Positions 8,418 to 18,251 of a stretch of 64,000 nucleotides of DNA are shown piece by piece. The stretch is from Cognatiyoonia sp965661665 (GTDB lineage: Bacteria > Pseudomonadota > Alphaproteobacteria > Rhodobacterales > Rhodobacteraceae). Positions within the stretch are counted from its first letter, which is position 1; each line of letters starts with the position of its first letter. The notes beneath the pieces were generated by a model. That model searched no databases, was not told where the DNA came from, and worked only from the letters and a program-made list of their open reading frames with translations. The translations under genes were made by a program, and so were the position numbers. The DNA lies in assembly GCF_965661665.1 (NCBI RefSeq), contig NZ_CBFIEO010000006.1, positions 1-64,000 on the forward strand, read 5' to 3'.

Positions 8418-9998
8418 ATGACTAAACTTACCGGTATTCTGGCTGTTGCGGCGCTGATGTCGTCCACAGCTATTGTGAATGCGGAAACGCTCCGTTGGGC
8501 GCGCGCTGGTGACGCGCTGACGCTGGACCCACATTCCCAGAACGAAGGCCCATCCCATACGATGCGCCACCAGATGTATGAGCCGCTGATCATCCGTGAC
8601 ACAGCAGGCAACTTCGTTCCAACACTGGCCACAGACTGGGCACCAAGTCCTGATGATCCGAACGTCTGGGTCTTCAACCTGCGCCAAGGCGTAAAATTCC
8701 ACGACGGTGCTGACTTCAACTCCGAAGACGTGGTGTTCAGCATCAACCGTGCGAAACAGCCAAACTCCGACATGAAAGAGCTTTTGAACTCGATTGTCGA
8801 AGTGCGTGCAACAGGCGACTATCAGGTTGAGTTCGTCACAGATGGCCCGAACCCGATCCTACCATCCAACCTTACAAACCTCTTCATGATGGACAAAGGT
8901 TGGACTGAAGCGAATAACACCGTGAACGTGCAGGACTTTGAAGGTGGTGAGATCACCTATGCCACAACAAACGTCAACGGCACGGGTGCGTACACCCTCG
9001 TCAGCCGCGAACCAGACGTGAAAACCGTCATGGCGCGCAATGAGAACTATTGGGGCATTGATGAGTACCCAATGGAAGTCAGCGAAATCGTCTACACCCC
9101 TATTCAGAACGCAGCGACCCGTGTTGCAGCACTTCTGTCCGGTGAGGTGAATTTCCTGCAGGACATGCCAGTGCAAGACTTGGCACGTGTTGATGAAGCC
9201 GACGGACTGGTAGTCAAAAAGGCCCCTCAAAACCGCGTCATCTTCTTTGGTATGAACCAAGGTGCTGCGGATCTTGAGGCTGACGACGTGGAGGGTGCAA
9301 ACCCACTCGCAGATCTGCGCGTGCGCAAAGCAATGTCCATGGCCATCAACCGCGATGCGATCCAGCAAGTCGTGATGCGCGGCCAGTCAGAGCCTGCAGG
9401 CATGATCGCACCGCCATTCGTTAACGGCTGGACTGCTGAGATGGACGGAGAAAGCTCCACTGATGTTGAAGGCGCAAAGGCGCTGATGGCTGAAGCAGGT
9501 TATGGTGATGGTTTCTCCATCCGTCTCGACTGCCCGAACGACCGCTACATCAACGATGAAGCCATCTGTCAGGCGGCTGTTGGTATGCTAGGTCAAATCG
9601 GGATCACAGTGAACTTGGAAGCCATTCCAAAGGCGCAGCACTTCCCGAAGATCACAGACAGCAAGACAGACTTCTACATGCTGGGCTGGGGTGTTCCGAC
9701 ATACGACTCCGAATACATCTTCAACTTCCTCGTTCATGGTCGTGAAGAAAGCATCGGGTCTTGGAACGGCACAGGCTACGACAACGACGAGATCGACGTT
9801 TTGATCGAGTCACTGGCCTCCAACACCGATCTCGATCAGCGGAACGCAGATATTGCCACGATCTGGCGTGCGGTTCAGGACGATCAGCTTTACATCCCAA
9901 TCCACCACCAGGTGTTGAACTGGGGTATGGCTGAAAACGTCGGCGTCGAAGTTGACGCAGAAGACCAGCCGCGCGTGAAGTTCTTCACTATGAACTAA
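8418..9998 (+). CDS. ABC transporter substrate-binding protein, family 5 (peptide/nickel type)
   Basis: The 526-residue periplasmic lipobinding-type protein has a 22-residue Sec signal (MTKLTGILAVAALMSSTAIVNA). The SBP_bac_5 fold follows: LRWARAGDALTLDPHSQNEGPSH near the N-terminus, WVFNLRQGVKFHDGADFNSEDVVFSI, and a mature length of about 500 residues, normal for DppA/OppA relatives. It delivers ligand to the membrane proteins encoded next. The ligand is not readable; members bind di- and oligopeptides, nickel, glutathione or opines. A GC-rich hairpin after its stop probably sets its mRNA above that of the permease genes. The convergent hyuA-hyuB genes suggest a cyclic amide or peptide-like substrate, as inference. 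Confidence 0.9.
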   Translation: MTKLTGILAVAALMSSTAIVNAETLRWARAGDALTLDPHSQNEGPSHTMRHQMYEPLIIRDTAGNFVPTLATDWAPSPDDPNVWVFNLRQGVKFHDGADFNSEDVVFSINRAKQPNSDMKELLNSIVEVRATGDYQVEFVTDGPNPILPSNLTNLFMMDKGWTEANNTVNVQDFEGGEITYATTNVNGTGAYTLVSREPDVKTVMARNENYWGIDEYPMEVSEIVYTPIQNAATRVAALLSGEVNFLQDMPVQDLARVDEADGLVVKKAPQNRVIFFGMNQGAADLEADDVEGANPLADLRVRKAMSMAINRDAIQQVVMRGQSEPAGMIAPPFVNGWTAEMDGESSTDVEGAKALMAEAGYGDGFSIRLDCPNDRYINDEAICQAAVGMLGQIGITVNLEAIPKAQHFPKITDSKTDFYMLGWGVPTYDSEYIFNFLVHGREESIGSWNGTGYDNDEIDVLIESLASNTDLDQRNADIATIWRAVQDDQLYIPIHHQVLNWGMAENVGVEVDAEDQPRVKFFTMN

Positions 9999-10007
9999 AA
10001 CAAGACC

Positions 10008-10043
10008 GTTGGCCGCATCATTAATGGTGCGGCCAGCGTTTTC
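10008..10043 (+). terminator. Stem-loop between binding-protein gene and permease genes (partial terminator/attenuator)
   Basis: TGGCCGCA (10010-10017) pairs perfectly with TGCGGCCA (10028-10035) around a 10-nt loop, and GCGTTTTC follows. Such hairpins after the first gene of ABC operons commonly protect the upstream mRNA and reduce readthrough. The short T-run suggests partial termination. Confidence 0.65.
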
Positions 10044-10090
10044 TATTGGCTTGACGGGGCCCTGCCCCCCACGGACAATGAAGGGCGACG

Positions 10091-11059
10091 TTGCTTTCAT
10101 TCATCCTTAAACGCATCGGCCAGTCTGTCTTGGTGTTAATCATCACAGGCGCCATCGCCTTTTCTATGTTCCGATTTGTGGGCGACCCGATCGACAACAT
10201 GCTGGGCCAAGAACGTACCCTTGAAGACGTAGAGCGATTGCGCGCACAGCTCGGGCTCGATCAGTCCGTCTTCGTCCAATATTTCAAGTTTTTGCAGGGG
10301 GCCATCCAAGGCAATTTTGGCGTCAGCTATCGTCAGGGGCGCGAAGTCTCGGAAATCCTGCTCGAACGCGCACCTGCAACGCTGGAACTTGCCGCCGTCT
10401 CCGCCATCTTCGCGGTGGTCGTGGGCATCGCACTTGGCGTCTTCACGGCGATCCGGCGCAATGGCTTTACCGCCAACTTCATCATGTCGGCGTCACTCAT
10501 CGGCGTCTCGCTTCCCACATTCTTGATCGGCATCTTGCTCATCTACCTCTTCTCCGTTGAACTCGGCTGGCTTCCCAGCTTCGGACGGGGGGAGGTCGTG
10601 GACCTCGGCGGCTGGACGACAGGCTTTTTCACGGAGAGCGGGTTAAAAGCCCTGATCCTGCCGTCGATCACCCTCGGGCTTTACCAGATGACACTCATCA
10701 TGCGGCTGGTCAGGTCCGAAATGCTCGAAGTCCTCCGACAAGACTACATCCGCTTCGCCCGCGCCCGTGGCTTGGCCGAACGCACGATCAACTTCCGCCA
10801 TGCACTGAAAAACACGATGGTCCCCGTGATTACGATTATCGGCTTGCAACTGGGTGCGATCATCGCTTTCGCCATTATCACGGAAACCGTATTCCAATGG
10901 CCGGGCCTTGGCCTGCTTTTCATCAACGCGATCCAGTTCGTCGACATCCCCGTGATGGCTGCCTACCTCATGCTGATCTCTGTGATGTTCGTGATGATCA
11001 ACCTGCTGGTGGACATCCTTTATGCCTTCATTGACCCCCGCTTGAGGGTATCGACCTGA
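10091..11059 (+). CDS. Peptide-type ABC transporter permease, DppB/OppB family
   Basis: The 322-residue inner-membrane permease begins with the family N-terminus (LSFILKRIGQSVLVLIITGAIAFSMFRFVGDP), a periplasmic loop, and the BPD_transp_1 domain with the cytoplasmic EAA-type loop DYIRFARARGLAERTINFRHALKNTMVPVIT. About six membrane segments are visible. It starts with TTG at 10091: GAAGGG lies 5-10 nt upstream and no in-frame ATG fits better, since the nearby ATG at 10078 is out of frame. Its stop overlaps the next start (TGATG), so it is co-translated with the second permease gene. Confidence 0.92.
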   Translation: MLSFILKRIGQSVLVLIITGAIAFSMFRFVGDPIDNMLGQERTLEDVERLRAQLGLDQSVFVQYFKFLQGAIQGNFGVSYRQGREVSEILLERAPATLELAAVSAIFAVVVGIALGVFTAIRRNGFTANFIMSASLIGVSLPTFLIGILLIYLFSVELGWLPSFGRGEVVDLGGWTTGFFTESGLKALILPSITLGLYQMTLIMRLVRSEMLEVLRQDYIRFARARGLAERTINFRHALKNTMVPVITIIGLQLGAIIAFAIITETVFQWPGLGLLFINAIQFVDIPVMAAYLMLISVMFVMINLLVDILYAFIDPRLRVST

Positions 11060-12000
11060 TGACTGATCAAACCGCCCCAACACCCCCGACCCGCCTGCGC
11101 CGTGCGCTAGACAGTGACCTGTTCTACGCCTTCAAACGCTCGCTGATTGCGATGGTCTCCACCTTTGTTGCGCTGCTGCTGATCCTGTCCGCGGTATTCG
11201 CGCCACTGGTCGCCACGTCGAACCCGTTCGACCCATCGACGCTAAACCTGATGAACGGCTTCTCCGCCCCGATGGAGCCGAATGCGTTTACCGGAGAAAC
11301 CTTTCTCATGGGCACCGATGACCAAGGGCGGGACGTCTATTCCACCATCCTCTACGGGATGCGCATATCGCTCTTCGTGGGGTTCGCTGCGGTGCTCTTG
11401 GCCGTTGTGCTTGGCATCATCCTTGGACTGCTGGCGGGTTACTTTGGTGGCTGGACTGACAGCATCATCATGCGCGCCGCTGACGTGCAACTGACCTTCC
11501 CATCCATCCTCGTTGCTATGTTGATCTTTGGGATCGCCAAAGGCATCACGCCGGTCGAATACCGCGACCAAATGGCGATCTGGGTGCTGATCCTCGCCAT
11601 CGGCCTGTCGGACTGGGTGCAATTCGCCCGCGTGGTGCGCGGTGCGACGCTGGTTGAGAAATCCAAAGACTACGTCGCCGCTGCCCGCCTCATCGGGCGC
11701 AAACCTTTCGCAATCATGCTGCGGCATATCCTGCCCAATATCCTGTCACCTGTGCTGGTCATCGCGACAATCTCCCTCGCCCTTGCGATCATCGCCGAAG
11801 CCACACTCAGCTTCTTGGGCGTCGGAGCACCACCAACCCAACCCTCCCTTGGCACACTCATCCGCATCGGCCAAGGTTTCCTCTTCTCGGGCGAATGGTG
11901 GATCCTCTTCTTCCCCGCCTGCACGCTTCTGGCCCTCGCCCTCTCCGTCAACCTGCTGGGCGACTGGCTCCGCGACGCGCTGAACCCGAGGCTGAAATGA
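11059..12000 (+). CDS. Peptide-type ABC transporter permease, DppC/OppC family
   Basis: The 313-residue partner permease has the OppC_N start (DLFYAFKRSLIAMVSTFVALLLI), the loop HLMG-like motif ETFLMGTDDQGRDVYSTILYGMR, and the BPD_transp_1 EAA loop DYVAAARLIGRKPFAIMLRHILPNILSPV. The GTDDQGRD segment is a hallmark of this subunit. Its start overlaps dppB-like at TGATG, and its stop overlaps the ATPase gene (ATGA), keeping subunit stoichiometry coupled. A cytoplasmic N-terminus and six helices are expected. Confidence 0.92.
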   Translation: MTDQTAPTPPTRLRRALDSDLFYAFKRSLIAMVSTFVALLLILSAVFAPLVATSNPFDPSTLNLMNGFSAPMEPNAFTGETFLMGTDDQGRDVYSTILYGMRISLFVGFAAVLLAVVLGIILGLLAGYFGGWTDSIIMRAADVQLTFPSILVAMLIFGIAKGITPVEYRDQMAIWVLILAIGLSDWVQFARVVRGATLVEKSKDYVAAARLIGRKPFAIMLRHILPNILSPVLVIATISLALAIIAEATLSFLGVGAPPTQPSLGTLIRIGQGFLFSGEWWILFFPACTLLALALSVNLLGDWLRDALNPRLK

Positions 12001-13688
12001 CCGAACCCGTCCTCTCCATCCGCAACCTCACGGTTGAAATTCCCACCCGTCACGGGCTTTTCAAACCTGTGCGCAACGTCAGCTACGATATTCATCCCGG
12101 TGAAATCCGTGGTGTCGTGGGGGAAAGCGGCGCTGGTAAGTCGATGACCGGCAACGCGGTCATTGGCCTGCTCGACGATCCAGCGAAAATTGCTGAGGGC
12201 GAGATCTGGCTCAACGGACGCCGCATCGACAACGTCAGCACTGCAGAGAAACGCGCGATCCGGGGCAAAGAGATAGGCATGATCTTCCAAGATCCGCTGA
12301 CCTCCCTCAACCCACTCTTCACCATCGGCGAACAACTGGTGGAAACGATCCAGCTCCACCTCAACGTGTCGGCGTCGGAGGCAAAGGCGCGTGCCCTCGC
12401 CCTCCTCGACCGCGTATCTATCCCAAACCCGAAAGAGCGTTTCAACCAATACCCGCACCAATTCTCCGGCGGGATGCGTCAGCGGGTGGTGATCGCACTA
12501 GCGCTCTGCTCCGAACCCTCCGTCATCGTCGCGGACGAGCCGACAACCGCGCTCGACGTCTCGATCCAAGCGCAAGTGCTCGACCTCATCAAAGAGCTGG
12601 CCGAAGAACGCAAAGTGGGTGTGATCTTTGTCACCCACGACATGGGCGTCATCGCCGACACGACCGAAGAAGTCACAGTGATGTACGCGGGCGAGGTTGT
12701 GGAAAGCGGACCGACCGATCAAATCCTTAGCCACCCAATCCACGAATACACCAAATCCTTGATCTCTGCCGTGCCGCGGCCGCAAGTGAAGGTCCACCGC
12801 TTCCCGCAAGTCAGCTACGGCGGGCGGGAGACGACGTTCAAGATCGAAGACCTCGCCCGCAACTGGGACAGGTCGAAATCCTCGAAAACGGGGACACTGG
12901 TTGAGGTGCAAGGCGTTACCAAAAAGTTTGTTGAGAAATCCGCGATCCTGCCGTCGATGCGCAAATACTTCACCGCCGTCGACAACGTCTCCTTCGATAT
13001 CAAAGATGGGGAGGTGTTCGGCCTCGTCGGGGAAAGCGGCTCCGGCAAATCCACCGTCGCCCGCATGATCGCCACGCTCTATGACACAGACGGCGGCAGC
13101 ATCTTGTTTGACAGTGATGAAATCACGAAGATGGATGCTGATGCGCTGACGGCCTATCGCAACGAAATCCAGATGATCTTCCAAGACCCGTATTCAAGTC
13201 TCAATCCACGGATGAAGGTCGAACAGATCGTGGGTGAGCCGTTGAGCCACCTGAAGCTCCTGCCCAAAGACCAGATCAGGGGCCGCGTGTTGGAGCTTTT
13301 GGACCGTCTGGGCTTAGGTGAAGAGGCTGGCGTCAAATATCCGCATGAGTTTTCTGGCGGTCAACGACAGCGTATTTCTATCGCGCGCGCGCTTGCCACT
13401 CAGCCGCGCTTTCTCATCTGCGATGAGCCAACCAGCGCTTTGGATGTGTCAATCCAAGCGCAGATCCTCAACATCCTGAAAGACTTGCAAGAGCATCTGG
13501 GTCTCACCATGCTCTTCATCAGCCACGATCTGCCTGTGGTTCGCCAGATGTGCGACCGCGTCGGTGTGATGAAGCAGGGCCAGCTTGTGGAAGTGCAAGA
13601 AACCGAAAGCCTCTTCAACAACCCGCAACACCCCTATACGGTGCAACTCTTGGAATTAATGCCAAGGCTCGCGCAGTTGGAGGCTTAG
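11997..13688 (+). CDS. Fused dual-ATPase subunit of a peptide-type ABC transporter (DppD-DppF fusion)
   Basis: Two complete nucleotide-binding domains lie in one 563-residue chain, as in GsiA and YejF. The first has Walker A GESGAGKS (43-50), signature FSGGMRQR and Walker B VIVADEPTTALD. The second has Walker A GESGSGKST near 343-351, FSGGQRQRISIARAL and FLICDEPTSALD. Each carries the oligopeptide-transporter C-terminal extension (HPIHEYTKSLI..., NNPQHPYTVQLLEL). The start at 11997 overlaps the permease stop. The fusion removes the need for separate D and F genes, so this single importer is complete. Its 3' end overlaps the convergent hyuB stop by 4 bp, leaving no room for a terminator. Confidence 0.93.
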   Translation: MTEPVLSIRNLTVEIPTRHGLFKPVRNVSYDIHPGEIRGVVGESGAGKSMTGNAVIGLLDDPAKIAEGEIWLNGRRIDNVSTAEKRAIRGKEIGMIFQDPLTSLNPLFTIGEQLVETIQLHLNVSASEAKARALALLDRVSIPNPKERFNQYPHQFSGGMRQRVVIALALCSEPSVIVADEPTTALDVSIQAQVLDLIKELAEERKVGVIFVTHDMGVIADTTEEVTVMYAGEVVESGPTDQILSHPIHEYTKSLISAVPRPQVKVHRFPQVSYGGRETTFKIEDLARNWDRSKSSKTGTLVEVQGVTKKFVEKSAILPSMRKYFTAVDNVSFDIKDGEVFGLVGESGSGKSTVARMIATLYDTDGGSILFDSDEITKMDADALTAYRNEIQMIFQDPYSSLNPRMKVEQIVGEPLSHLKLLPKDQIRGRVLELLDRLGLGEEAGVKYPHEFSGGQRQRISIARALATQPRFLICDEPTSALDVSIQAQILNILKDLQEHLGLTMLFISHDLPVVRQMCDRVGVMKQGQLVEVQETESLFNNPQHPYTVQLLELMPRLAQLEA

Positions 13689-15394
13689 AGGGCCTCGCCA
13701 CGCCTGACGGCAGCTTCGACGGTAGCGATATCCTCTGCGCTTAGACCATAATCCCGCGCTGCAACCTCCGCGCTGAGGTACCCGCGCGCCAGATCGCGTT
13801 TAACCAAAGCCACATCACGCTCCGCCGGATCGCCGTAACCCGCGCCGCCAGGGAAGGCCATCATCACTTTGCGGCCATGTGGGACGAACTGTTTGCCTTT
13901 CACATGCATCGCTGTACCGTCGTCTTGTGCGATGGTTGTGGGCGCCCCTTCGTGACCGCCGCGCCGCCCTTTGGCGGGATGCTGACCACGGTCGAACATG
14001 GCTTGGATATCGAACTCATGCCCCACCATCGCGCCCACTACCATAAACTGACCTAGCCCGCCACGGGTCTTGCCCGCGCCACCGCTGTCAGGACGCAACT
14101 CCTTGCGCCAGATGATGACAGGGCCCGCGTGTTCCGTCGCCTCAATCGGCATCGTCATCACGCCGGAAGGGAAAGCCGTGGCATTCAGCCCGTCATACTC
14201 AGGCCGCGCCCCTGATCCGCCAGAATTGAAGGTGAGTACTTCTGACCGCCGCGCATCGAGCGGGACGGGTGCATCGGTGCGAGGACGCAAAGACACTTGG
14301 AAATTGCACAGACATCCGGCCCCTTCCGCAGGCACCAAACCCGGCACGATCTTGTCAAAAGCGTTGAACACAGCATCCGGCACGAAATGCCCGACGATAT
14401 GACGCAAGGCGACTGGGGCCGGATGCACCGCGTTCACAATCGTCCCTTCTGGCGCCGTCACCTCAAACGGCGCGAGCGAGGCGGCATTGTTCGGGATCTC
14501 AGGTGCGATTGCGACTTTGAGCGCGTAGCAGGCATAAGCCTTGGTATAAACGAGCGGACAATTGATGCCCTTCTTGTCCACCCCGCTCGTGCCCGTGAAA
14601 TCCGTGAAGATCCGGTCCTCTTCCACCGACACAGTCACCTTCAAAGTGATGGGCTTCTGAAAACCGTCAACGGTCAATTTGCCCTCGGCACTGGTCCTCG
14701 GTAGTTTGTTGATCGCTTCCAAAGTCGCGCGGTGGGAATTGTCGAAGATGAACGCCGCAATCCCTTCCAGGTCGTCGAGCGCGAATTCCCCCATCATGTC
14801 AATGAGCCGCCGATGGCCAATCTCATTGCACGTCGCCAAGGCGTAAACGTCACCGATCAACTGATCCGGCTCCCGCACGTTGCCACGAATAATCCGCGTT
14901 AGGGTCTCATCCACCGCGCCCCGCTCGGCAAATTTCATGATCGGGATGTAGAGTCCTTCTTCATAGACACTCTGCGCGTCCGCCCCAAAGCCACGCCCGC
15001 CGATATCCACGATATGCGCGGTGCAAGCCAAGAAGCCAACGAGCGTCCCCTTGTGAAAGGACGGTGTGACCATCGTGATGTCATGCAGATGACCCGTCCC
15101 CTCCCACGGATCGTTGGTGATATAAACATCGCCTTCGAACATGTTGTGCCGCCCGATCCGACGAATGAAATGCGCCACAGCGTCGGCCATCGCGTTCACA
15201 TGGCCAGGTGTGCCTGTGACCGCCTGTGCCAGCATTTTGCCCGTCACATCATAGACCCCTGCCGACAGATCACCCGCCTCGCGGACAGAGGTTGAAAAGG
15301 CCGTCCGTACAAGTGCCTGCGCCTGTTCCTCCACGATGGAGATCAGCCGGTTCCACATCACCTGAAAGGCGATGGTTGATGTTTGCTCTGGCAT
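13685..15394 (-). CDS. hyuB: Hydantoinase/oxoprolinase subunit B (HyuB family)
   Basis: The 569-residue protein of the Hydantoinase_B family is the partner of HyuA in ATP-dependent opening of cyclic amides (N-methylhydantoin, 5-oxoproline) or in acetone-carboxylase-like enzymes. Family marks are VMWNRLISIVEEQAQALVRTAFSTSVREAGDLSAGVYD near the start, NDPWEGTGHLHDITMVTP, and the glycine-rich PGGAGYGDPAERD near the end. It starts 4 bp after hyuA stops and is clearly co-transcribed. The substrate is not resolvable by eye. The gene runs convergently into the ABC ATPase gene with a 4-bp overlap. Confidence 0.9.
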   Translation of the reverse strand: MPEQTSTIAFQVMWNRLISIVEEQAQALVRTAFSTSVREAGDLSAGVYDVTGKMLAQAVTGTPGHVNAMADAVAHFIRRIGRHNMFEGDVYITNDPWEGTGHLHDITMVTPSFHKGTLVGFLACTAHIVDIGGRGFGADAQSVYEEGLYIPIMKFAERGAVDETLTRIIRGNVREPDQLIGDVYALATCNEIGHRRLIDMMGEFALDDLEGIAAFIFDNSHRATLEAINKLPRTSAEGKLTVDGFQKPITLKVTVSVEEDRIFTDFTGTSGVDKKGINCPLVYTKAYACYALKVAIAPEIPNNAASLAPFEVTAPEGTIVNAVHPAPVALRHIVGHFVPDAVFNAFDKIVPGLVPAEGAGCLCNFQVSLRPRTDAPVPLDARRSEVLTFNSGGSGARPEYDGLNATAFPSGVMTMPIEATEHAGPVIIWRKELRPDSGGAGKTRGGLGQFMVVGAMVGHEFDIQAMFDRGQHPAKGRRGGHEGAPTTIAQDDGTAMHVKGKQFVPHGRKVMMAFPGGAGYGDPAERDVALVKRDLARGYLSAEVAARDYGLSAEDIATVEAAVRRGEAL

Positions 15395-15398
15395 GACC

Positions 15399-17477
15399 CT
15401 ACCCTTTCACCTTGATGTCGATACAGCCGTCCGGCTGCCGGATGGCCTGCCTGCTGGCTGGCACAATGATCGTCGTCTCCGCCTCCACCACTGCGGCGGG
15501 GCCGGCGACTGTATCACCGGAGCCCATCCCGTCCCGCGCCACCTCTGCCGCGTCGGCAAAGGCCCCGCTTGCAGGGTCGAAAACGGGTCGCTTCGTGTCT
15601 GACGCGGCGGATGCGCCACCTGCCACCTCTGTGATGCGGCTCACATCTTCCGGCGGGGTCGTGGCGTTGACCGACCAGACGGTGATCTCTATATCCATAC
15701 CCGCAACTGGGCGCCCGAAAAGCTTCGTATAGTCTTCCTCAAACCGCGCTTCGAACACCTCGGCCACGGGGGTCATCGCCTGATCCTCCGTCAGATCAAT
15801 CGGGATTTCCCAACCTTGGCCGGTGTAACGCATGTAGACCTTGAACCCGCTCAGGATCGGCGCGTCAGCATCGCAGGTGCGCACAAACCCCGTCGCCTCC
15901 GCCTTAAGCTCCGTGAGCAGGGTCTTAATCGCCTCAGAATCAAAGTCGCTCAACTTCATGTAGACGGAGCGGTTCGCCTCAAAACTGAACGGGGCGCGCA
16001 GGAATCCGATGGCGGATCCAACCCCCGCCCCCGGCGGCACCAGCAAGCGGTCGACGCCCAGCTTTTCACACAGCCGGCCGGCGTGAAGCGGGGCCGCACC
16101 GCCAAAGGCTATCATCGTGTAGTCTGATAGGTCTTCGCCATTCTCGACCGCGTGCACCCGCGCGGCGTTGGCCATGTTTTCATCGACCACTTCGGCCACG
16201 CCAAAGGCGGCTTCAACAGGGCCCATCTCCAAAAGATCGCCCACATGCTCGGTCAAGGCGGAACGCGACGCATCTGGATGGAGCGTGATCGACCCGCCCG
16301 CGAAGTTGTCAGGGTCGAGCTTTCCCAAAACAAGATCAGCATCCGTAACGGCGGGCCGTGCGCCACCGCGCCCATAACAAGCCGGACCCGGCTCTGATCC
16401 CGCACTCTCCGGCCCCACGCGGATTTGGCGCAGCGCATCCACATGCGCCAGCGACCCACCACCGGCGCCAATCTCCACCATATCAATCACAGGGATCGAA
16501 ATCGGCATCCCCGACCCTTTCTTGAACCGATAGGTCCGCGCCACTTCGAACACGCGGGATGTCTTGGGCGTCTGATTTTTGATGAGGCATATCTTCGCCG
16601 TCGTCCCACCCATGTCGAAAGACAACACCTTATCCAACCCGTAACGCGCCGCGATATGGGCCGCAAAAACCGCACCACCGGCCGGACCAGATTCAACCAA
16701 CCGCACGGGAAACTCCGCCGCATTCTGCAAGGAAATAATCCCGCCGGCTGAATGCATCAGGAAAATCCGACATCTGACGCCCTCGGCACGCAAGCGATCC
16801 TCCAACCGACCAAGGTAGGAGGCCATCAGCGGCTTGATATAGGCATTGGCGACAACGGTGTTGAACCGCTCATACTCCCGCATCTGCGGGCTGACTTCGG
16901 AGGAGATTGAGACTGACACATCCGGCAACCGTTTAGCCAGAATGTCGCGGATCATCTCCTCATGTTTCAGATTCAGATAGGAATGGATGAGGCCCACCGC
17001 AACAGAGGTGAAACCAGCCTCCGCTATCTGATCGACCACGGCTTCCACATCCGCTGGATCAAGGTCGATCATCACCTCGCCCTTGGCGTTCACCCGCTCC
17101 TCCACCACAAACCGCATTTGGCGCGGGAGGAGTGGTTCCGGCAAGGTCAAGTTCAGATCATATTGCTCAAACCGGCTTTCAGTGCGCATCTCAATCACGT
17201 CGCGGAAACCCTTCGTCGTGATCAGCGCGGTCTTCGCTCCGCGCCGTTCGATGAGCGCGTTGGTGGCCAACGTCGTGCCGTGAATGATCTGCTCAATGTC
17301 AGAGGTTTTCACGCCAGCCTTCGCGCAAACCTGATGCATCCCGTCAATGATCGCGTCTTCCGGCGCGGCGTAAGTTGTCAGCACTTTGGTGGAAAAGACA
17401 TCCCCTGCAACCTCAAGCACAACGTCCGTAAACGTCCCACCAATATCGACGCCAAGGCGGATGGTTTGCGACGGCAT
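15399..17477 (-). CDS. hyuA: Hydantoinase/oxoprolinase subunit A (HyuA family)
   Basis: This 692-residue cytoplasmic subunit is related to the ATP-binding actin-like ASKHA fold. LGVDIGGTFTDVVLEV at the N-terminus is the phosphate-binding motif of Hydant_A_N. FDMGGTTAKICLI near the middle is the second phosphate loop, and EIGAGGGSLAHVD is a further family signature. A GGAG ribosome site precedes ATG 17477. With HyuB it would form the ATP-dependent amidohydrolase, and the neighbouring peptide-type importer could bring in its substrate (inference from proximity only). Length and domain order are normal for N-methylhydantoinase A. Confidence 0.9.
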   Translation of the reverse strand: MPSQTIRLGVDIGGTFTDVVLEVAGDVFSTKVLTTYAAPEDAIIDGMHQVCAKAGVKTSDIEQIIHGTTLATNALIERRGAKTALITTKGFRDVIEMRTESRFEQYDLNLTLPEPLLPRQMRFVVEERVNAKGEVMIDLDPADVEAVVDQIAEAGFTSVAVGLIHSYLNLKHEEMIRDILAKRLPDVSVSISSEVSPQMREYERFNTVVANAYIKPLMASYLGRLEDRLRAEGVRCRIFLMHSAGGIISLQNAAEFPVRLVESGPAGGAVFAAHIAARYGLDKVLSFDMGGTTAKICLIKNQTPKTSRVFEVARTYRFKKGSGMPISIPVIDMVEIGAGGGSLAHVDALRQIRVGPESAGSEPGPACYGRGGARPAVTDADLVLGKLDPDNFAGGSITLHPDASRSALTEHVGDLLEMGPVEAAFGVAEVVDENMANAARVHAVENGEDLSDYTMIAFGGAAPLHAGRLCEKLGVDRLLVPPGAGVGSAIGFLRAPFSFEANRSVYMKLSDFDSEAIKTLLTELKAEATGFVRTCDADAPILSGFKVYMRYTGQGWEIPIDLTEDQAMTPVAEVFEARFEEDYTKLFGRPVAGMDIEITVWSVNATTPPEDVSRITEVAGGASAASDTKRPVFDPASGAFADAAEVARDGMGSGDTVAGPAAVVEAETTIIVPASRQAIRQPDGCIDIKVKG

Positions 17478-17580
17478 GGGAATCTCCTAACGGGTGGTCT
17501 TGGAGTGAGTGTCACAACTCCGTCAGGTAAATTCAAATCGAAAAGAAAGCCGGGGCACAGAAAGCGACCTGGCGGATTTC

Positions 17581-18251
17581 TTAGAAAACTAAGTCTGCTT
17601 CGGTCAGGGTGAATGCAGTGGCAGACACGACTGTCACTTCAGCCTCTCAACCACGATCGTTCTCGAAGCTGACAACATCCGTGGTGTCATCGACCTGTTC
17701 GATGTCGACATCGCCCAGCCGTCCACATTGTCCAACCGCGACAAGTCGATCATGTCGATCCCATCTTCCCAATCGGTGATGGTGCCCCCACGCGAGTTGT
17801 CGTTGAAGAGGAACGTGTCAGCATCGGCACCTCTGGTCAGCGTGTCCTTGCCACCAGTGGAGGCGAGCACATCTTCACCCGCGCCACCGTTCATGGTGTT
17901 TTTGCCATGACTGCCTTCCAACCAGTCATTGCCAGCACCACCTGACATATCGTCCCTGCCACCGCCACCAAAGAAGAGGTCGTCCCCTGCGCCGCCGTTG
18001 ATTTCATCATACCCTCTGCGGCCATGAATATTGTCAGCCCCATCACCCCCTGTGATAACGTCATTCGCACTCCCCGGTGTGATAGCTTCGGTCACACGAC
18101 CGTCTGACCCTTCTGTTTGAGCTGGGTCGGGCTCCCCCGCATCGCCATAGATGACGATACGATCATTTCCATCTCCTGGATCGACATTTTGAACACCTGA
18201 ACCGATAACCAAACGTTCATTTTCTTCACGTCCAACGATCTCTGTTTTCAA
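17581..18251 (-). pseudogene. RTX-type calcium-binding repeat protein, frameshifted near its C-terminus
   Basis: Nonapeptide RTX repeats of the GGxGxDxxx form are clear: GGDGADNIHGRRG, GGAGDDLFFGGGGRD, GGAGNDWLEG, GGAGEDVLAS. The C-terminal motif ITDWEDGIDMIDLSRLDNVDG follows. The open frame then runs into unrelated sequence and stops at 17634. One frame over, the proper end is readable: LGDVDIEQVDDTTDVVSFEND, then after one TGA, EAEVTVVSATAFTLTEADLVF, with a TAA at 17581-17583. A one-base deletion near 17717 plus one nonsense codon explain this. The start used is TTG 18251, and the N-terminus may itself be truncated. Intact relatives are secreted by type I systems. Confidence 0.75.

Noticed and set aside
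11670..12461. 263-codon minus-strand frame across the permease-ATPase junction
   Set aside because: It spans two well-defined genes on the other strand and shows no family signature.
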